The translations under genes and the position numbers were made by a program. A DNA stretch of 57,983 nt from an uncultured Marinobacterium sp. Lineage in GTDB: Bacteria; Pseudomonadota; Gammaproteobacteria; Pseudomonadales; Balneatricaceae. Location: positions 1-57,983 of the forward strand of contig CANMWJ010000021.1 of the NCBI GenBank assembly GCA_947501565.1, given 5' to 3'. Shown in pieces: positions 19,601 to 26,331 of this stretch (the first letter of the stretch is position 1; every line of letters starts with the position of its first letter). Under the pieces are notes generated by a model that was given only the letters and a program-made list of their open reading frames with translations, did not search any database and was not told the DNA's origin.

Positions 19601-21358
19601 GCGCAGATCTTCGCCCAGCTGTGGTTGCAGCAGGGCCGCACACTCATCCAGCGCGGCCCGGAACACCGGTTCGTTTTCGTACAGGTCACGTCCCATCTCC
19701 GGGTACTGCGTGCCTTGGCCGGGGAAGAGGAAGACCACCGGGCGCTGCGAACCCGCCTGGGTGGCAACGATCGATCCGCTCGATAACTGCCGCGCCGCTT
19801 CTTCATGGCTGTTGGCAACAACGACAGCGCGGTGTTCGAAGGCGCGCCGCCCCTCCATCAGGGTGTAGGCGGCATCGGCCAGCGGTTGTTCAGGGTGGTT
19901 GCGCAGGTGCGCGGCCAGATTCTGTTGGGCCTGCTGCAGGGCTTCCGGTGTACGGGCAGAGCAGACCAGCAGCTGCGGTCTGTTGTCCGTTACGAATGTT
20001 TCTTCCCGAGCAGGCGCCTCTTCCAGCACCAGATGGACGTTGGTGCCGCCCACGCCGAAGGAGCTGAGTCCGGCCCGGCGTGGATACTCGCGCTGTGGCC
20101 AGTCGTTCAGACGGTCGTTGACGTGAAACGGCGAGTTGGCGAAATCGATTCGCGGGTTGGGTGTTTCGTAGTGCAGGGTGGCGGGCAGTTTGGCGTTTTT
20201 CAGCGCCAGGGCCGTTTTGATCAGACCGGTGACCCCGGCTGCCGCATCCAGATGACCAACGTTGGTTTTCAGTGAGCCGATGGCGCAGTAACCGGTGTCG
20301 CTGGTGTGGTCGCGGTAGGCCTGTGTCAGGCCCGCTATCTCAATTGGATCACCCAGCGGTGTGCCGGTACCGTGGCACTCTACGTAACCGATGCTGCGCG
20401 CGTCCACCTCGGCCACATCCAGCGCCTCGCGGATTGCGGCGGCCTGGCCGTCCACACTCGGGGCGGTGAATCCCGCCTTATCGGCACCGTCGTTGTTGAT
20501 GCCGCAGCCGCGAATTACCGCGTAGATCTGGTCACCGTCGGCGATCGCGTCGTCGTAACGTTTCAGCAGGACGCTGCCCACCGCACTGCCAAAGATGGTA
20601 CCGGCGGCGTTGGCGTCAAAGGCGCGGCAGTGCCCGTCAGGGGAGACCATGCCCCCCTCCTGATGCAGGTAACCGCGCTTTTGCGGGAAGGTGATCGAAG
20701 CTCCGCCCGCCAGCGCCATATCGCACTGGTAGAGTTGCAGGCTCTGGCACGCTTGGGCGATCGCCAGCAGGGAGGTGGAACAGGCGCTGCTGACGTTCAC
20801 CGCCGGGCCTTTCAGATCCAGCTTATAGGCGACGCGGGTAGCGAAGAAGTCCGGTGCGCTGCCGACAAACATCGGGTACTGACCGACCTGATAACTGCTG
20901 GTGAACTGGTCGACGGTGGCCGGGTTGGCGCAGAGGTGGCGCAGCATATAGGTGTTCATGCTGCTGCCGCCGAACACACCCACCGGGGTGTCGATGCGGG
21001 CCGGGTCATAACCCGCGTCTTCCAGCGCTTCCCAACTGCACTCCAGGAACAGGCGCTGCTGCGGATCGGTCAGCGCGGCCTCTTTGGCATACATGCTGAA
21101 GAATTCGGCGTCGAACTTATCCACATCCTCAAGGATCGGCCGGGCTTTGACGAAGTTGGGATCGTTGCGCACCTCGGCGTCGAAATCGTCCTCCAGCTCC
21201 TCATCGCTGAAATGGGTGATCGATTCCACACCGTCACAGAGGTTCTGCCAGAAGGTGGCTACGTCGTTGGCGCCGGGGAAGCGGCCGGACATGCCGACAA
21301 TGGCGATGCTGTTGCTCAGGTCGTCGTCCTGTTCCGGAAGGGCGTTGTGCTGGTCCAT
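13610..21358 (-). CDS. Hybrid polyketide/peptide synthase, KS-AT-ACP-aminotransferase-C-A-PCP
   Basis: A 2582-residue megasynthase. The ketosynthase (about 15-445) has C193 in SSACSTS, H329 in CHGTGT and H369 in NVGH. The acyltransferase (about 540-850) has GHSVGE with S639 and HAFH at 735-738, the malonyl-CoA type. The ACP serine is S969 (GFDSL). A class III PLP aminotransferase (about 1085-1505) has K1345 in TYGKVVGGG. The condensation domain (about 1535-1960) has HHIVCDGWS. The adenylation domain (about 1985-2470) has code DILQIGMVWK, glycine-like. The PCP serine is S2518 (LGADSI). There is no KR, DH or ER, so the beta-keto group should reach the aminotransferase and become a beta-amine. 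The layout resembles MycA/ItuA and McyE (KS-AT-ACP-AMT-C-A-PCP part). The ATG lies 3 bp after the upstream stop. Confidence 0.96.
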   Translation of the reverse strand: MDQHNALPEQDDDLSNSIAIVGMSGRFPGANDVATFWQNLCDGVESITHFSDEELEDDFDAEVRNDPNFVKARPILEDVDKFDAEFFSMYAKEAALTDPQQRLFLECSWEALEDAGYDPARIDTPVGVFGGSSMNTYMLRHLCANPATVDQFTSSYQVGQYPMFVGSAPDFFATRVAYKLDLKGPAVNVSSACSTSLLAIAQACQSLQLYQCDMALAGGASITFPQKRGYLHQEGGMVSPDGHCRAFDANAAGTIFGSAVGSVLLKRYDDAIADGDQIYAVIRGCGINNDGADKAGFTAPSVDGQAAAIREALDVAEVDARSIGYVECHGTGTPLGDPIEIAGLTQAYRDHTSDTGYCAIGSLKTNVGHLDAAAGVTGLIKTALALKNAKLPATLHYETPNPRIDFANSPFHVNDRLNDWPQREYPRRAGLSSFGVGGTNVHLVLEEAPAREETFVTDNRPQLLVCSARTPEALQQAQQNLAAHLRNHPEQPLADAAYTLMEGRRAFEHRAVVVANSHEEAARQLSSGSIVATQAGSQRPVVFLFPGQGTQYPEMGRDLYENEPVFRAALDECAALLQPQLGEDLRALLYPSDATDKETAAERLRATILAQPAIFSVEYATAQLWLSRGIQPSAMLGHSVGEWVAAVLAGVVSLKDALTLVATRGRLMNAVAGGAMLSVRLPEADLLPLLNEQLDIAAINAPNLCVVAGPYDAIDALEQLLDTREVVHRRLHTSHAFHSAMMDEAVAPLLDAVSQVQLSAPTLPIYSCVSGQPLRDEEATSAEYWAHHMREAVRYADGIRTLVEQQSNAILLEIGPGNTLTTLAHQCLRGVENSDIRTLHSLPDAGRDSADHLQMLQCFGLLWAHGAEVDWQQIHQGTGQRVSLPTYPFQRQSHWVERPARNAAANTVPSCEQTLTDPSEPVTQTEQTPDSAPVNDTRQQVLAIFEELSGENFDGISDSTGFVELGFDSLFLTQVAQRLQKQFRVKLTFRQLLGDYGRLGLLVSMLEREGQATQPKQVNQKQESAPAPQASTTVTPVLPEDEAESRPSRFDLYKGKQGGNTELTEKQAQHIAELAERSASRMRGSRQSTRSHRKVLADPRAAAGFCSDLKELVYPIVVDRSKGSRLWDIDGNEYVDLVNGYGQTFFGHSPDFVTDAMREQLEKGFAIGPQAEFAGEVASLFSEITGNERVTFCNTGSEAVMAAMRVARAVTGRDKVVVFNGDYHGQFDEVLVKGVGRGERRRSQPIAGGIPPEAVANMEVLEYGAADSLAWIQAHADDIAAVVVEPVQSRHPDLRPFAFLRELRNITQQTGSALVFDEVVTGFRTHPGGIQAVTGIRADLATYGKVVGGGMPIGILAGRAEFMDALDGGQWDYGDDSIPEVGVTFFAGTFVRHPMTLSATRAVLHHMLDAGPQLQDNLAARTAGLVAQLRNLFTQFGLKTEIEHYSSFFYFNLHNELAYPGLVYYHLRERGIHIQDGFACFMTTAHSDEDLQRIVDAFRDTLQALADADLLPNHLSNSGTPVVDNTKTAELIPLTESQMEIWLAAQLSDAASCVFNEAVTVELTGTLNSTALERALDQLVARHDALRSRFLPTGEAFSIKADGKYSFQRHQAATQAQLDEAIASEARQVFDLINGPLLRVQLFSLSDNNHTLILSTHHIVCDGWSINVLVSELGALYKAELRGGMALLPDPLPFSRYAQRESNRDPQEQQRIDRYWQAQFNPPPAALVLPSDRPRSSVPSYRGATYTASMSAAFCQQLKQAGATQGATLFTTLLTGFQTLMGRLAGQNDLVIGVPTAGQAQLEDETLVGHCVHFLPIRSQWQADSGLAEQLKHTSNQVMDAYDHQGTTLGALVQQLELPRQQGQVPLTQVQFNLERLESAQPWPELEVSVSPNPKAFVNFDLFFNMIESAQGLRLDVDYNSDLFDQATIAHWVEVFEQLLSSMVDSLTHQPQHPLSQLNWLPARDQQQLAQLNATVQSYPQTLCLDQLLLKRAAQQPDAIAVRCNGIELSYAELDTRANQLANHLRCYLSLREDDAQAKVGICVRRSVDTLIAMLATLKAGAAYVPLDPCHPHARLQYILDDAGVAALIVDAEQHNSLNTDGLPLIDPSLARCDNGSAELPDLKGRSPQDLAYVIYTSGSTGKPKGVEISHQAAVNFLCSMAKEPGLEAEDRFLAVTTVSFDISLLELFLPLLCGAQLVIAGDEDTPDGFRLKALIDTFGITAMQGTPSSWQLLLEAGFVAPDGFKMLIGGEALPRQLADRLLAGDGELWNMYGPTETTVWSSCQRIQADGQPITVGQPIANTSFYILDEHDQPQPQGVPGQLHIGGDGVARGYLNRADLTAERFIPNPFGEGRLYRTGDLARLLPDGNLQVIGRIDHQVKLRGFRIELGEIEAQLHSAGAQATVIVREDSPGARRLVAYLETSGNCDQQQLRRALERSLPEYMVPSVWVTLDALPRLANGKLDRNALPQPDATHSVGPVYRAPQTTQEQTLASIWAEVLGLEQVGLDDDLFALGADSIQIFQIVARASKAGLPLSASQLMQHRRLLAVAASLNDPQDPFAMPGRQRKKNRGRIRKLYPESV

Positions 21359-21361
21359 CGG

Positions 21362-23329
21362 TTACCTGTTCTTCTGTGTACGTGCGCGTTGCAGGGCGGC
21401 TTTGCGGCCACTGGCCCGGCGGTTGCTGTTCGTGGCGGTTTTTTCTGTTGCTGATGGCGTCGCCGCAGGCGGATTGAGGTATCGGCTCAGTGCACTGATG
21501 CTCGGGAAGCGGAACAGGTCGGTGAGATTCAGCTCACGTCCCAGCTCGCTGCGGATCAGTGCCTGCAGTTCGATCATCTGCAAAGAGTTGCCGCCCAGAT
21601 CGAAGAAGTTTTCGTGGTGGCCCGCTGAGTCCCGTTTCAGGGCGCGGCAGAACAAGGTGTGCAGCTGGGCATCCAGAGTGCTGGCATTGAGCGGTGCGGC
21701 TGCGGTGGCGGTTGCCCGCGGTGCGGGTGGTTGCGCAGCCAGTGCGGCGCGGTCCACCTTGTCGTTGGCCGACAGCGGGAACTTCTCCATGGCAGTGATC
21801 GACGGCGGTACCATGTAGTCCGGTAGTTCGATGCGCAGGAAGTCGCGGACGCGGTTCTCCAGTTCAGCGCTCAGCACGACGCCGTTTCTGGGCACAATGT
21901 AAGCGACCAGGTGGCGTATGCCGTGCTCTGTCTCCTGCACCAGGGCGGCGGCATCAGCAACATCGTCGTGACGGCGCAGGTTGTATTCGATCTCGTCCAG
22001 CTCCACGCGTTTGCCGTTCAGTTTGATCTGACGGTCTGCGCGGCCGAAGAACTCCAGATTGCCGTCTTCGCGCTGACGCACCAGATCACCGGTGCGATAG
22101 AGGCGGGCGTTAGGCTTCTCAGAGAAGGGATCGGGAATAAAGCGTTCGGCACTCAGTTCAGGGCGGTTCAGATACCCCAGGGCAACGCCATCACCTCCGG
22201 CGTAGAGTTCGCCTTTCTCACCGACCGCCACCGGTTGCTGTGTTTCATCAAGAATATGGATGGTCGTACCGTTGATCGCTGTGCCGATTGGGGCACTGCT
22301 CGCCGCGCTGAAATCACGCGGGAAGATATAAGCGGTGGTGAAGGTGGTGTTTTCGGTCGGGCCGTAGCCGTTGATCATGCGGCAGTCGGGCAACTCCCGC
22401 AGTACTTTCTCGACATGGGGCGGCGAGAGGATATCGCCGCCAGCCAGCAGCTGACGTACCGGTTTCAGCCCGTCGATGCGGTGCTCCACCATCAGGTGGA
22501 ACAGGCCTGCGGTCAGCCACATGGTGCTGACGTTATGACGTGCGATCTGTGCCGCGATCTCGTCCAGCGTCGGATGCGCAGAGGGGACGATCGCCAGGCT
22601 GCCGCCAAACAGCAGCGCGCCCCAGATCTCAAAGGTGCAGACGTCGAAGGCCAGCGGACAGAGTTGCAGGATCACCTCATCGGCGCTGAGCGATACGTAG
22701 TTGTTGTCCAATACCAGCCGTAGGACACCGCGATGGGGTACCACCACACCTTTAGGTTTACCGGTGGAGCCGGAGGTGTACATCACATAGATTGGGTCGT
22801 CGGCATTGACCTCGACAGGTTCAGCCGGAGTCGGGGCAGGACTGTCATCAATCAGCAGCGCGTCGCCTTGCCAGAAGACCTCCATACAACTGTTATCCAG
22901 CAAACCGGGCTGCAGCAGCATCGCAGCGGGTGATGCATCCTCGTAGATATAGCGCAGCATCTTCTGCGGGTAGGAGGCGTCAAAGGGCAGGTAGGCCGCG
23001 CCACAGCGGATCACGGCCAGCTTGGCGATGATCGCTTCGATACTGCGTTGGGTCACCAGGCCGACGACATCGCCGTGTTTTACACCCTGTTGTTGCAGGC
23101 GTGCGGCTAAAGATTCGGCGCGGTTAAAAAGGTCACGATAACTCAGGCTGTGCTCGTTACAGAGCAGGGCGGTTTTATCGGGGTATTGTTGAGCTATTTC
23201 TGCAAACACCTGATAAACAGAGCGGGTATTGGCGGATAAAGATGCAGACGACGGCCCTGTGGAAACAGAGCCGATATGAGCGCTGGCGGACGACATAATC
23301 GGATCAAATAACCTTCGGCAGAGCAGCAA
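21362..23329 (-). CDS. Stand-alone adenylation-carrier (A-PCP) loading protein
   Basis: This 655-residue protein would activate an amino acid as adenylate and load it on its own carrier. The A domain has YVMYTSGSTGKPKG, GYGPTENTT, YRTGD and NDKVDR with catalytic K524. The PCP serine is S582 in LGGNSL. There is no condensation domain, as expected of a starter module. The specificity code by alignment to GrsA is DVFWLGGTFK, resembling valine codes such as DAFWIGGTFK; the call is tentative. The TTG start at 23329 is chosen because aaggag lies 6 bases upstream of it; the ATG at 23296 has only a distant site. It is the first gene of the operon, 3 bp before the hybrid synthase. The tail after the PCP is basic (RRASGRKAALQRARTQ) and could be a docking segment. 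Confidence 0.93.
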   Translation of the reverse strand: MLLCRRLFDPIMSSASAHIGSVSTGPSSASLSANTRSVYQVFAEIAQQYPDKTALLCNEHSLSYRDLFNRAESLAARLQQQGVKHGDVVGLVTQRSIEAIIAKLAVIRCGAAYLPFDASYPQKMLRYIYEDASPAAMLLQPGLLDNSCMEVFWQGDALLIDDSPAPTPAEPVEVNADDPIYVMYTSGSTGKPKGVVVPHRGVLRLVLDNNYVSLSADEVILQLCPLAFDVCTFEIWGALLFGGSLAIVPSAHPTLDEIAAQIARHNVSTMWLTAGLFHLMVEHRIDGLKPVRQLLAGGDILSPPHVEKVLRELPDCRMINGYGPTENTTFTTAYIFPRDFSAASSAPIGTAINGTTIHILDETQQPVAVGEKGELYAGGDGVALGYLNRPELSAERFIPDPFSEKPNARLYRTGDLVRQREDGNLEFFGRADRQIKLNGKRVELDEIEYNLRRHDDVADAAALVQETEHGIRHLVAYIVPRNGVVLSAELENRVRDFLRIELPDYMVPPSITAMEKFPLSANDKVDRAALAAQPPAPRATATAAAPLNASTLDAQLHTLFCRALKRDSAGHHENFFDLGGNSLQMIELQALIRSELGRELNLTDLFRFPSISALSRYLNPPAATPSATEKTATNSNRRASGRKAALQRARTQKNR

Positions 23330-23623
23330 AGGCTACTCCTTGTTGCTATTTCCCTACCTGAACAAGCAACGACTTCCTTGTTATTCCGAAGATTCCGTGG
23401 CCAGGAAAACCTAACAAGAAGAAAGTGGTTTTCCTAATACAGCGACCTGTTATCGGTGCATTCATTCAAAATGAACGCTTCCTATTCTTTAAGATCTGGT
23501 AATTTGAATCAACAATATTTTTGTATAACTGGAGCGTTTGAATGAACTTTTTAATCAGATTTATGTCGTTGTCTGATTTTTGTACAGCGCGATGACTCTA
23601 AATCAGCACAAAGCAGAAAATCG
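23330..23623. promoter_or_regulatory. AT-rich leader/promoter region of the NRPS operon
   Basis: These 294 bp hold no gene. They are clearly more AT-rich than the flanks and lie directly before the A-PCP gene, so the operon promoter should be here (reading leftward). I see a 15-bp inverted repeat, ttcatt-caa-aatgaa, at 23461-23475 that could be an operator. No -35/-10 pair is good enough to assign. Confidence 0.45.
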
Positions 23624-24418
23624 TTAAATTCGGGTTAAATAAAAACCTTTGTTAACGAAGGATCCAACCTCAGGGTGTGTAGGGATATTGTGAGTTAAAT
23701 CAGGAATTTCCCACTCATCAACGATGCGATAGCCGAGCTTTTCCAGTTCCTTGCGGAACGCGGATTTGTTGCGAATCTGGAAAGGAACCAGGCCGCTGTA
23801 GAAGTTTTCCAGCGTAAACAGAGTATCGTGATCGTGCAGCGCCACCTTGTTTAAAATCACGTGTTTTGGCGGTTGTGGCAGTTGTTTGAAAAGGGCCTCA
23901 AGCGGCATGTCCAGATATTGCAGTAATCCTGAGGCAAGCAGAATATCCGGCGTATCACATCCCTCCAGGTCGGAGATAAAACGCAGGCTGGTCAGGCCCT
24001 CCTCGCGGGCACGTGTTTCTCCGGCACGGGTGATTGCCGGGACGTCGTAGATGGTCCAGTCCACCGCGCTCAGGTCGATGTAGGGCTGGAAGGCACGGTA
24101 TTTGGTGCCCATGTGGCCGCCGGCATCCAGCAGACGTGGATTATCGGGCAGTAGCTTGTTAAGCCAGAGAATCACCGGGTAGTCCCAAGGCGCTACCTTA
24201 CACATCCAGTCGAAGTTCAGGTCGACTACATTGTCGTTGTCATAGCCAACGGTGTATTTGCTAGGTACCGCCGCTACTGCGGCGTCCCGGTTGGCAAACA
24301 CGCCCTGAAAACGCAGGCGCATCGGTGCGAGATAGTGCAGACGGGCCAGTGGGACACGGATCGGCATTAACAGTTTGGCGAGCTGGTGGCGGAGTTGGTG
24401 AAGACGGATTCGGGCCAC
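23624..24418 (-). CDS. TIGR04325-type SAM-dependent methyltransferase (putative)
   Basis: A 264-residue soluble protein. Recognisable blocks are FQGVFANRDAAVAA and GYDNDNVV near the N-terminus, then LLDAGGHMGTKY (about 93-104), which is a SAM-binding-like motif I, and TIYDVPAITRAGE, which fits the motif II acidic position. This layout is that of the TIGR04325 methyltransferase family, whose members occur in polysaccharide and other secondary loci and have no assigned substrate. The start is GTG at 24418, with aaagga 8-9 bases upstream. It is on the same strand as the NRPS genes but 294 bp upstream of them, so it may be a separate unit. A tailoring role is only suggested by position. Confidence 0.7.
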   Translation of the reverse strand: MARIRLHQLRHQLAKLLMPIRVPLARLHYLAPMRLRFQGVFANRDAAVAAVPSKYTVGYDNDNVVDLNFDWMCKVAPWDYPVILWLNKLLPDNPRLLDAGGHMGTKYRAFQPYIDLSAVDWTIYDVPAITRAGETRAREEGLTSLRFISDLEGCDTPDILLASGLLQYLDMPLEALFKQLPQPPKHVILNKVALHDHDTLFTLENFYSGLVPFQIRNKSAFRKELEKLGYRIVDEWEIPDLTHNIPTHPEVGSFVNKGFYLTRI

Positions 24419-24799
24419 TGCAGGGTTCCTTTGCTTATCTGCGAAAATGGGTCGTTGATCTGATGTTGTGCTTTTACGGTTCTACACGCCTGTTCCCGCC
24501 AACAAGATAAAACCGGTGGCGGGTATCTTCTTAATTACGTCTCACACGTAAATCGGTATTGTCTTAATTAAATAACCTTACTGAATCAGGCCGGGCAATT
24601 ATATTGAGTGGACACTACAGATTTGAATCTTGGGGTGCAATCCTAACAAAGTTGTGAACACTGCCCCGATTGCTGATCGGGAGTTCAATTAATCCCGATG
24701 ACCTGTGTTTTGGTGGCGCGTTTATATAAAGACGGTTGGTTGAGATTTCGGAAAAGAGGTGGAATACCAAACTGGTTTCAGTCGACACAGGAGGTCCTG
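24419..24799. other. Gene-free region upstream of the methyltransferase gene
   Basis: No credible gene. It contains an inverted repeat cccgcca (24495-24501) with tggcggg (24517-24523) and a short duplicated motif tcttaatta near 24528 and 24561. Around 24665-24699 lies a trio of complementary segments, listed separately. Short frames here lack family resemblance. Confidence 0.6.
24665..24699. other. Three mutually pairing segments (competing hairpins)
   Basis: cccgat (24665-24670) can pair with atcggg (24676-24681). The same middle segment, atcggga (24676-24682), can instead pair with tcccgat (24693-24699). The two hairpins exclude each other, as in attenuators. No ORF follows closely on the plus strand and no T-run is seen, so function is unproven. 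Confidence 0.4.
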
Positions 24800-24838
24800 A
24801 AAAAGTCAGGCCCGTACCTGATATTGGTTACGGGCCTG
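24800..24838 (-). terminator. Rho-independent terminator of cpxP
   Basis: caggcccgta (24807-24816) pairs perfectly with tacgggcctg (24829-24838). Read leftward it is followed by acttttt. It lies 66 bp past the cpxP stop. Confidence 0.88.
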
Positions 24839-24904
24839 CCGGGCGGAGTTGGGGGAATACTCCTGGCTGGAGATGGAAGGGGAACCGGCCGATGGCGTTA
24901 GTGT

Positions 24905-25387
24905 TTAATCGCGGCAGTGACGACCTTTACCGCCGTGCTCACCGCCAAAACGGTTGTGCATACGCTCGCGCCAGCTGTCTTTCAGCTCGGCCAGTTCGGT
25001 GCGCTGCTCAGGGGTCAGGATCTCGTTAAACGCCTGTTTCTGCTCGGCGCGCATCTTCACCATCTGCTCGGTGTTGGCAGCGATCTGTGCCGCCAGTGTA
25101 TCCACCTGCTGCTGGTAATCGGCAGCGTTTGGATCCAGCTTGCGCAAGTCCTGACGCAGGTCCTTCATGGTGCGCATCTGCTGGCGCATATCCTTGAACT
25201 CACCCGCCATCATCTCATCTACCTGATCCATCTGTGCGTCGGTCAGGTCCAGTTTGTGTGCCAGACGGTCCAGCATGCGGCCATCCATCGGTCCGTCATG
25301 TCCCATCTTACCGCCCGCGACAGCGACACCCAGGCCACCCAGAGTCAGAGAAAGTGCAGTCATGCCAATAATAAGTGTCTTACGCAT
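24905..25387 (-). CDS. cpxP: Spy/CpxP-family periplasmic chaperone
   Basis: A 160-residue secreted helical protein. A signal peptide (residues 1-24, ending AVAG) is followed by a long helical domain with two LTxxQ-type motifs, LDLTDAQMDQ near 46 and LTPEQRTEL near 127, which define the Spy/CpxP family. In E. coli, CpxP restrains the sensor CpxA and binds misfolded periplasmic proteins. The C-terminus is rich in His, Gly and Arg with one Cys, which could bind metal. It is divergent from cpxRA and has a perfect CpxR box 76 bp before its start, supporting CpxP over other Spy-like names. Confidence 0.88.
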   Translation of the reverse strand: MRKTLIIGMTALSLTLGGLGVAVAGGKMGHDGPMDGRMLDRLAHKLDLTDAQMDQVDEMMAGEFKDMRQQMRTMKDLRQDLRKLDPNAADYQQQVDTLAAQIAANTEQMVKMRAEQKQAFNEILTPEQRTELAELKDSWRERMHNRFGGEHGGKGRHCRD

Positions 25388-25462
25388 TTTGATGTCTCCG
25401 CTGTTGTTTGCGTTGTTGGGTGTATTGTTGGTTTTGTCAGCGCTAAGTTGGGTAACGGGGGT

Positions 25463-25477
25463 GTAAAGAAAGGTAAA
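25463..25477 (+). promoter_or_regulatory. CpxR box upstream of cpxP
   Basis: gtaaa-gaaag-gtaaa is an exact match to the CpxR consensus GTAAA-N5-GTAAA. Its distance to the cpxP start (76 bp) suits activation. Confidence 0.85.
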
Positions 25478-25560
25478 CGTGGGATTTGTTTGGTCTTGCT
25501 AGGAGCGCTGGGAAAGTAAGGTAGTGGTACTAGCTTCATCACTTCGAACTCATTTCTTTG

Positions 25561-25765
25561 TCAAGGGAGAGCGGCTGCGCCCTCCCTTAACGATCCCTCC
25601 CGCAGCCCCGCTACTTGCGCCGCTTCGCGTCGTTCCCTGTGCGTTTCGGATGCTATCGGCGCTGCGGAACTCGTCGCTGCGCTCCTCAAACAGTCCTCGC
25701 GCTTGTCGATAGCATCCTGCAATGCTCGGCGGCGTAGAGGGGAAAGAGATCCTGCCACTTCATCC
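25561..25765 (-). repeat. Structured repeat element, copy A
   Basis: About 200 bp, read leftward. It contains a long stem (ggatgctatcg at 25648-25658 with cgatagcatcc at 25707-25717), an inner stem (gcggaac 25664-25670 with gtcctcgc 25693-25700) and a terminal hairpin (aagggag 25563-25569 with ctccctt 25582-25588). It shares 16 identical bases (25602-25617) and the gaaacgca and tgtttgag segments with copy B in the opposite orientation. Stem sequences differ while pairing is kept. Frames in it encode no recognisable protein. Confidence 0.75.
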
Positions 25766-25802
25766 AACTAGATAGCTTTTCATGCGTATGAAGTATTGGT
25801 TA

Positions 25803-26011
25803 AAGCATCAGGTGGCACGGAGTTGTATCCCCTCTGCGCAGCTGAGTATCGCAACACGAAATAGGGAAAGTGCTCGGTTGTTTGAGGGCGCGAAGCGGCC
25901 GAGTTTCCGAGCACGCTATTTCGGGTGAGAAACGCAAGGTACCGGACGGAGTCCGGCAAGTAGCGGGGCTGCTGGGGATTGATAAGGGGCGCGCAGCGGC
26001 ACCCCTTATCC
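25803..26011 (+). repeat. Structured repeat element, copy B (inverted relative to copy A)
   Basis: About 209 bp. Stems: cgaaatag (25857-25864) with ctatttcg (25916-25923); gtgctcgg (25870-25877) with ccgagcac (25907-25914); ccggac (25942-25947) with gtccgg (25951-25956); gataagggg (25981-25989) with ccccttatc (26002-26010). The loop and linker segments tgtttgag, gaaacgca and caagtagcggggctgc (25957-25972) match copy A. The copies point away from each other, about 40 bp apart. Confidence 0.75.
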
Positions 26012-26081
26012 GTCCTATAGGACGGAGGGTGAGGTACTCGATTAGTGCTGGATTTTGCTGTGTTCTAACACTGGGGAAAAT

Positions 26082-26109
26082 AAAAAAAGCCGGCTGAGGG
26101 TAGCCGGCT
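26082..26109 (-). terminator. Intrinsic terminator facing left, without an annotated gene upstream
   Basis: Read on the minus strand: agccggct, loop accctc, agccggct, then seven T. The stem is a perfect 8 bp. No protein gene ends near it on that strand. Confidence 0.85.
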
Positions 26110-26325
26110 GAGAGATAAGTCATGGAGCCTTGAGCCTTCGAGCACTGAAGGATTGAGGTTAGCAGGCCCCATGGAGGGATATTGAATCCCGGGGTTAAGG
26201 GATTCGATGGAGGTGTTGGACAAACGGCTGCTCTAGTCGTTTACCCATGGGCTCCGTTGCAGCGTCGATGTAGGGTTAACGCTACGGATGTTATTCTGCC
26301 GTCGGCCTGAGTTAACTTAAGTATC
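26082..26325 (-). ncRNA. Candidate structured small RNA, transcribed away from cpxR
   Basis: There is no ORF of note here. Read leftward, the segment has an outer stem (ccatggg 26245-26251 with cccatgg 26168-26174) enclosing two hairpins (aaacg/cgttt at 26222-26242; gaatccc/gggattc at 26184-26205). It ends in a strong intrinsic terminator at 26082-26109. A terminator facing left with no gene before it needs a transcript. The CpxR box at 26332-26346 lies just at its presumed upstream end. The 5' end is not defined and no family is recognised. Confidence 0.4.
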
Positions 26326-26331
26326 GCTTAT

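Noticed and set aside
20306-21454. A long plus-strand open frame (382 codons) and several others over the NRPS genes
   Set aside because: They lie antisense to well-supported synthase domains, have no recognisable motifs and arise from high-GC codon bias.
24698-25029. Plus-strand small protein genes near 24.7-25.0 kb
   Set aside because: They span the cpxP terminator and coding strand, with no ribosome site or family resemblance.
25561-26097. Short open frames inside the two structured repeats
   Set aside because: They run through hairpin stems and loops, lack ribosome binding sites, and the two copies keep base pairing rather than protein sequence.
26110-26330. tRNA-like cloverleaf in the cpx intergenic region
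   Set aside because: The stems do not have tRNA lengths, T-loop or anticodon arm consensus, or a CCA end.
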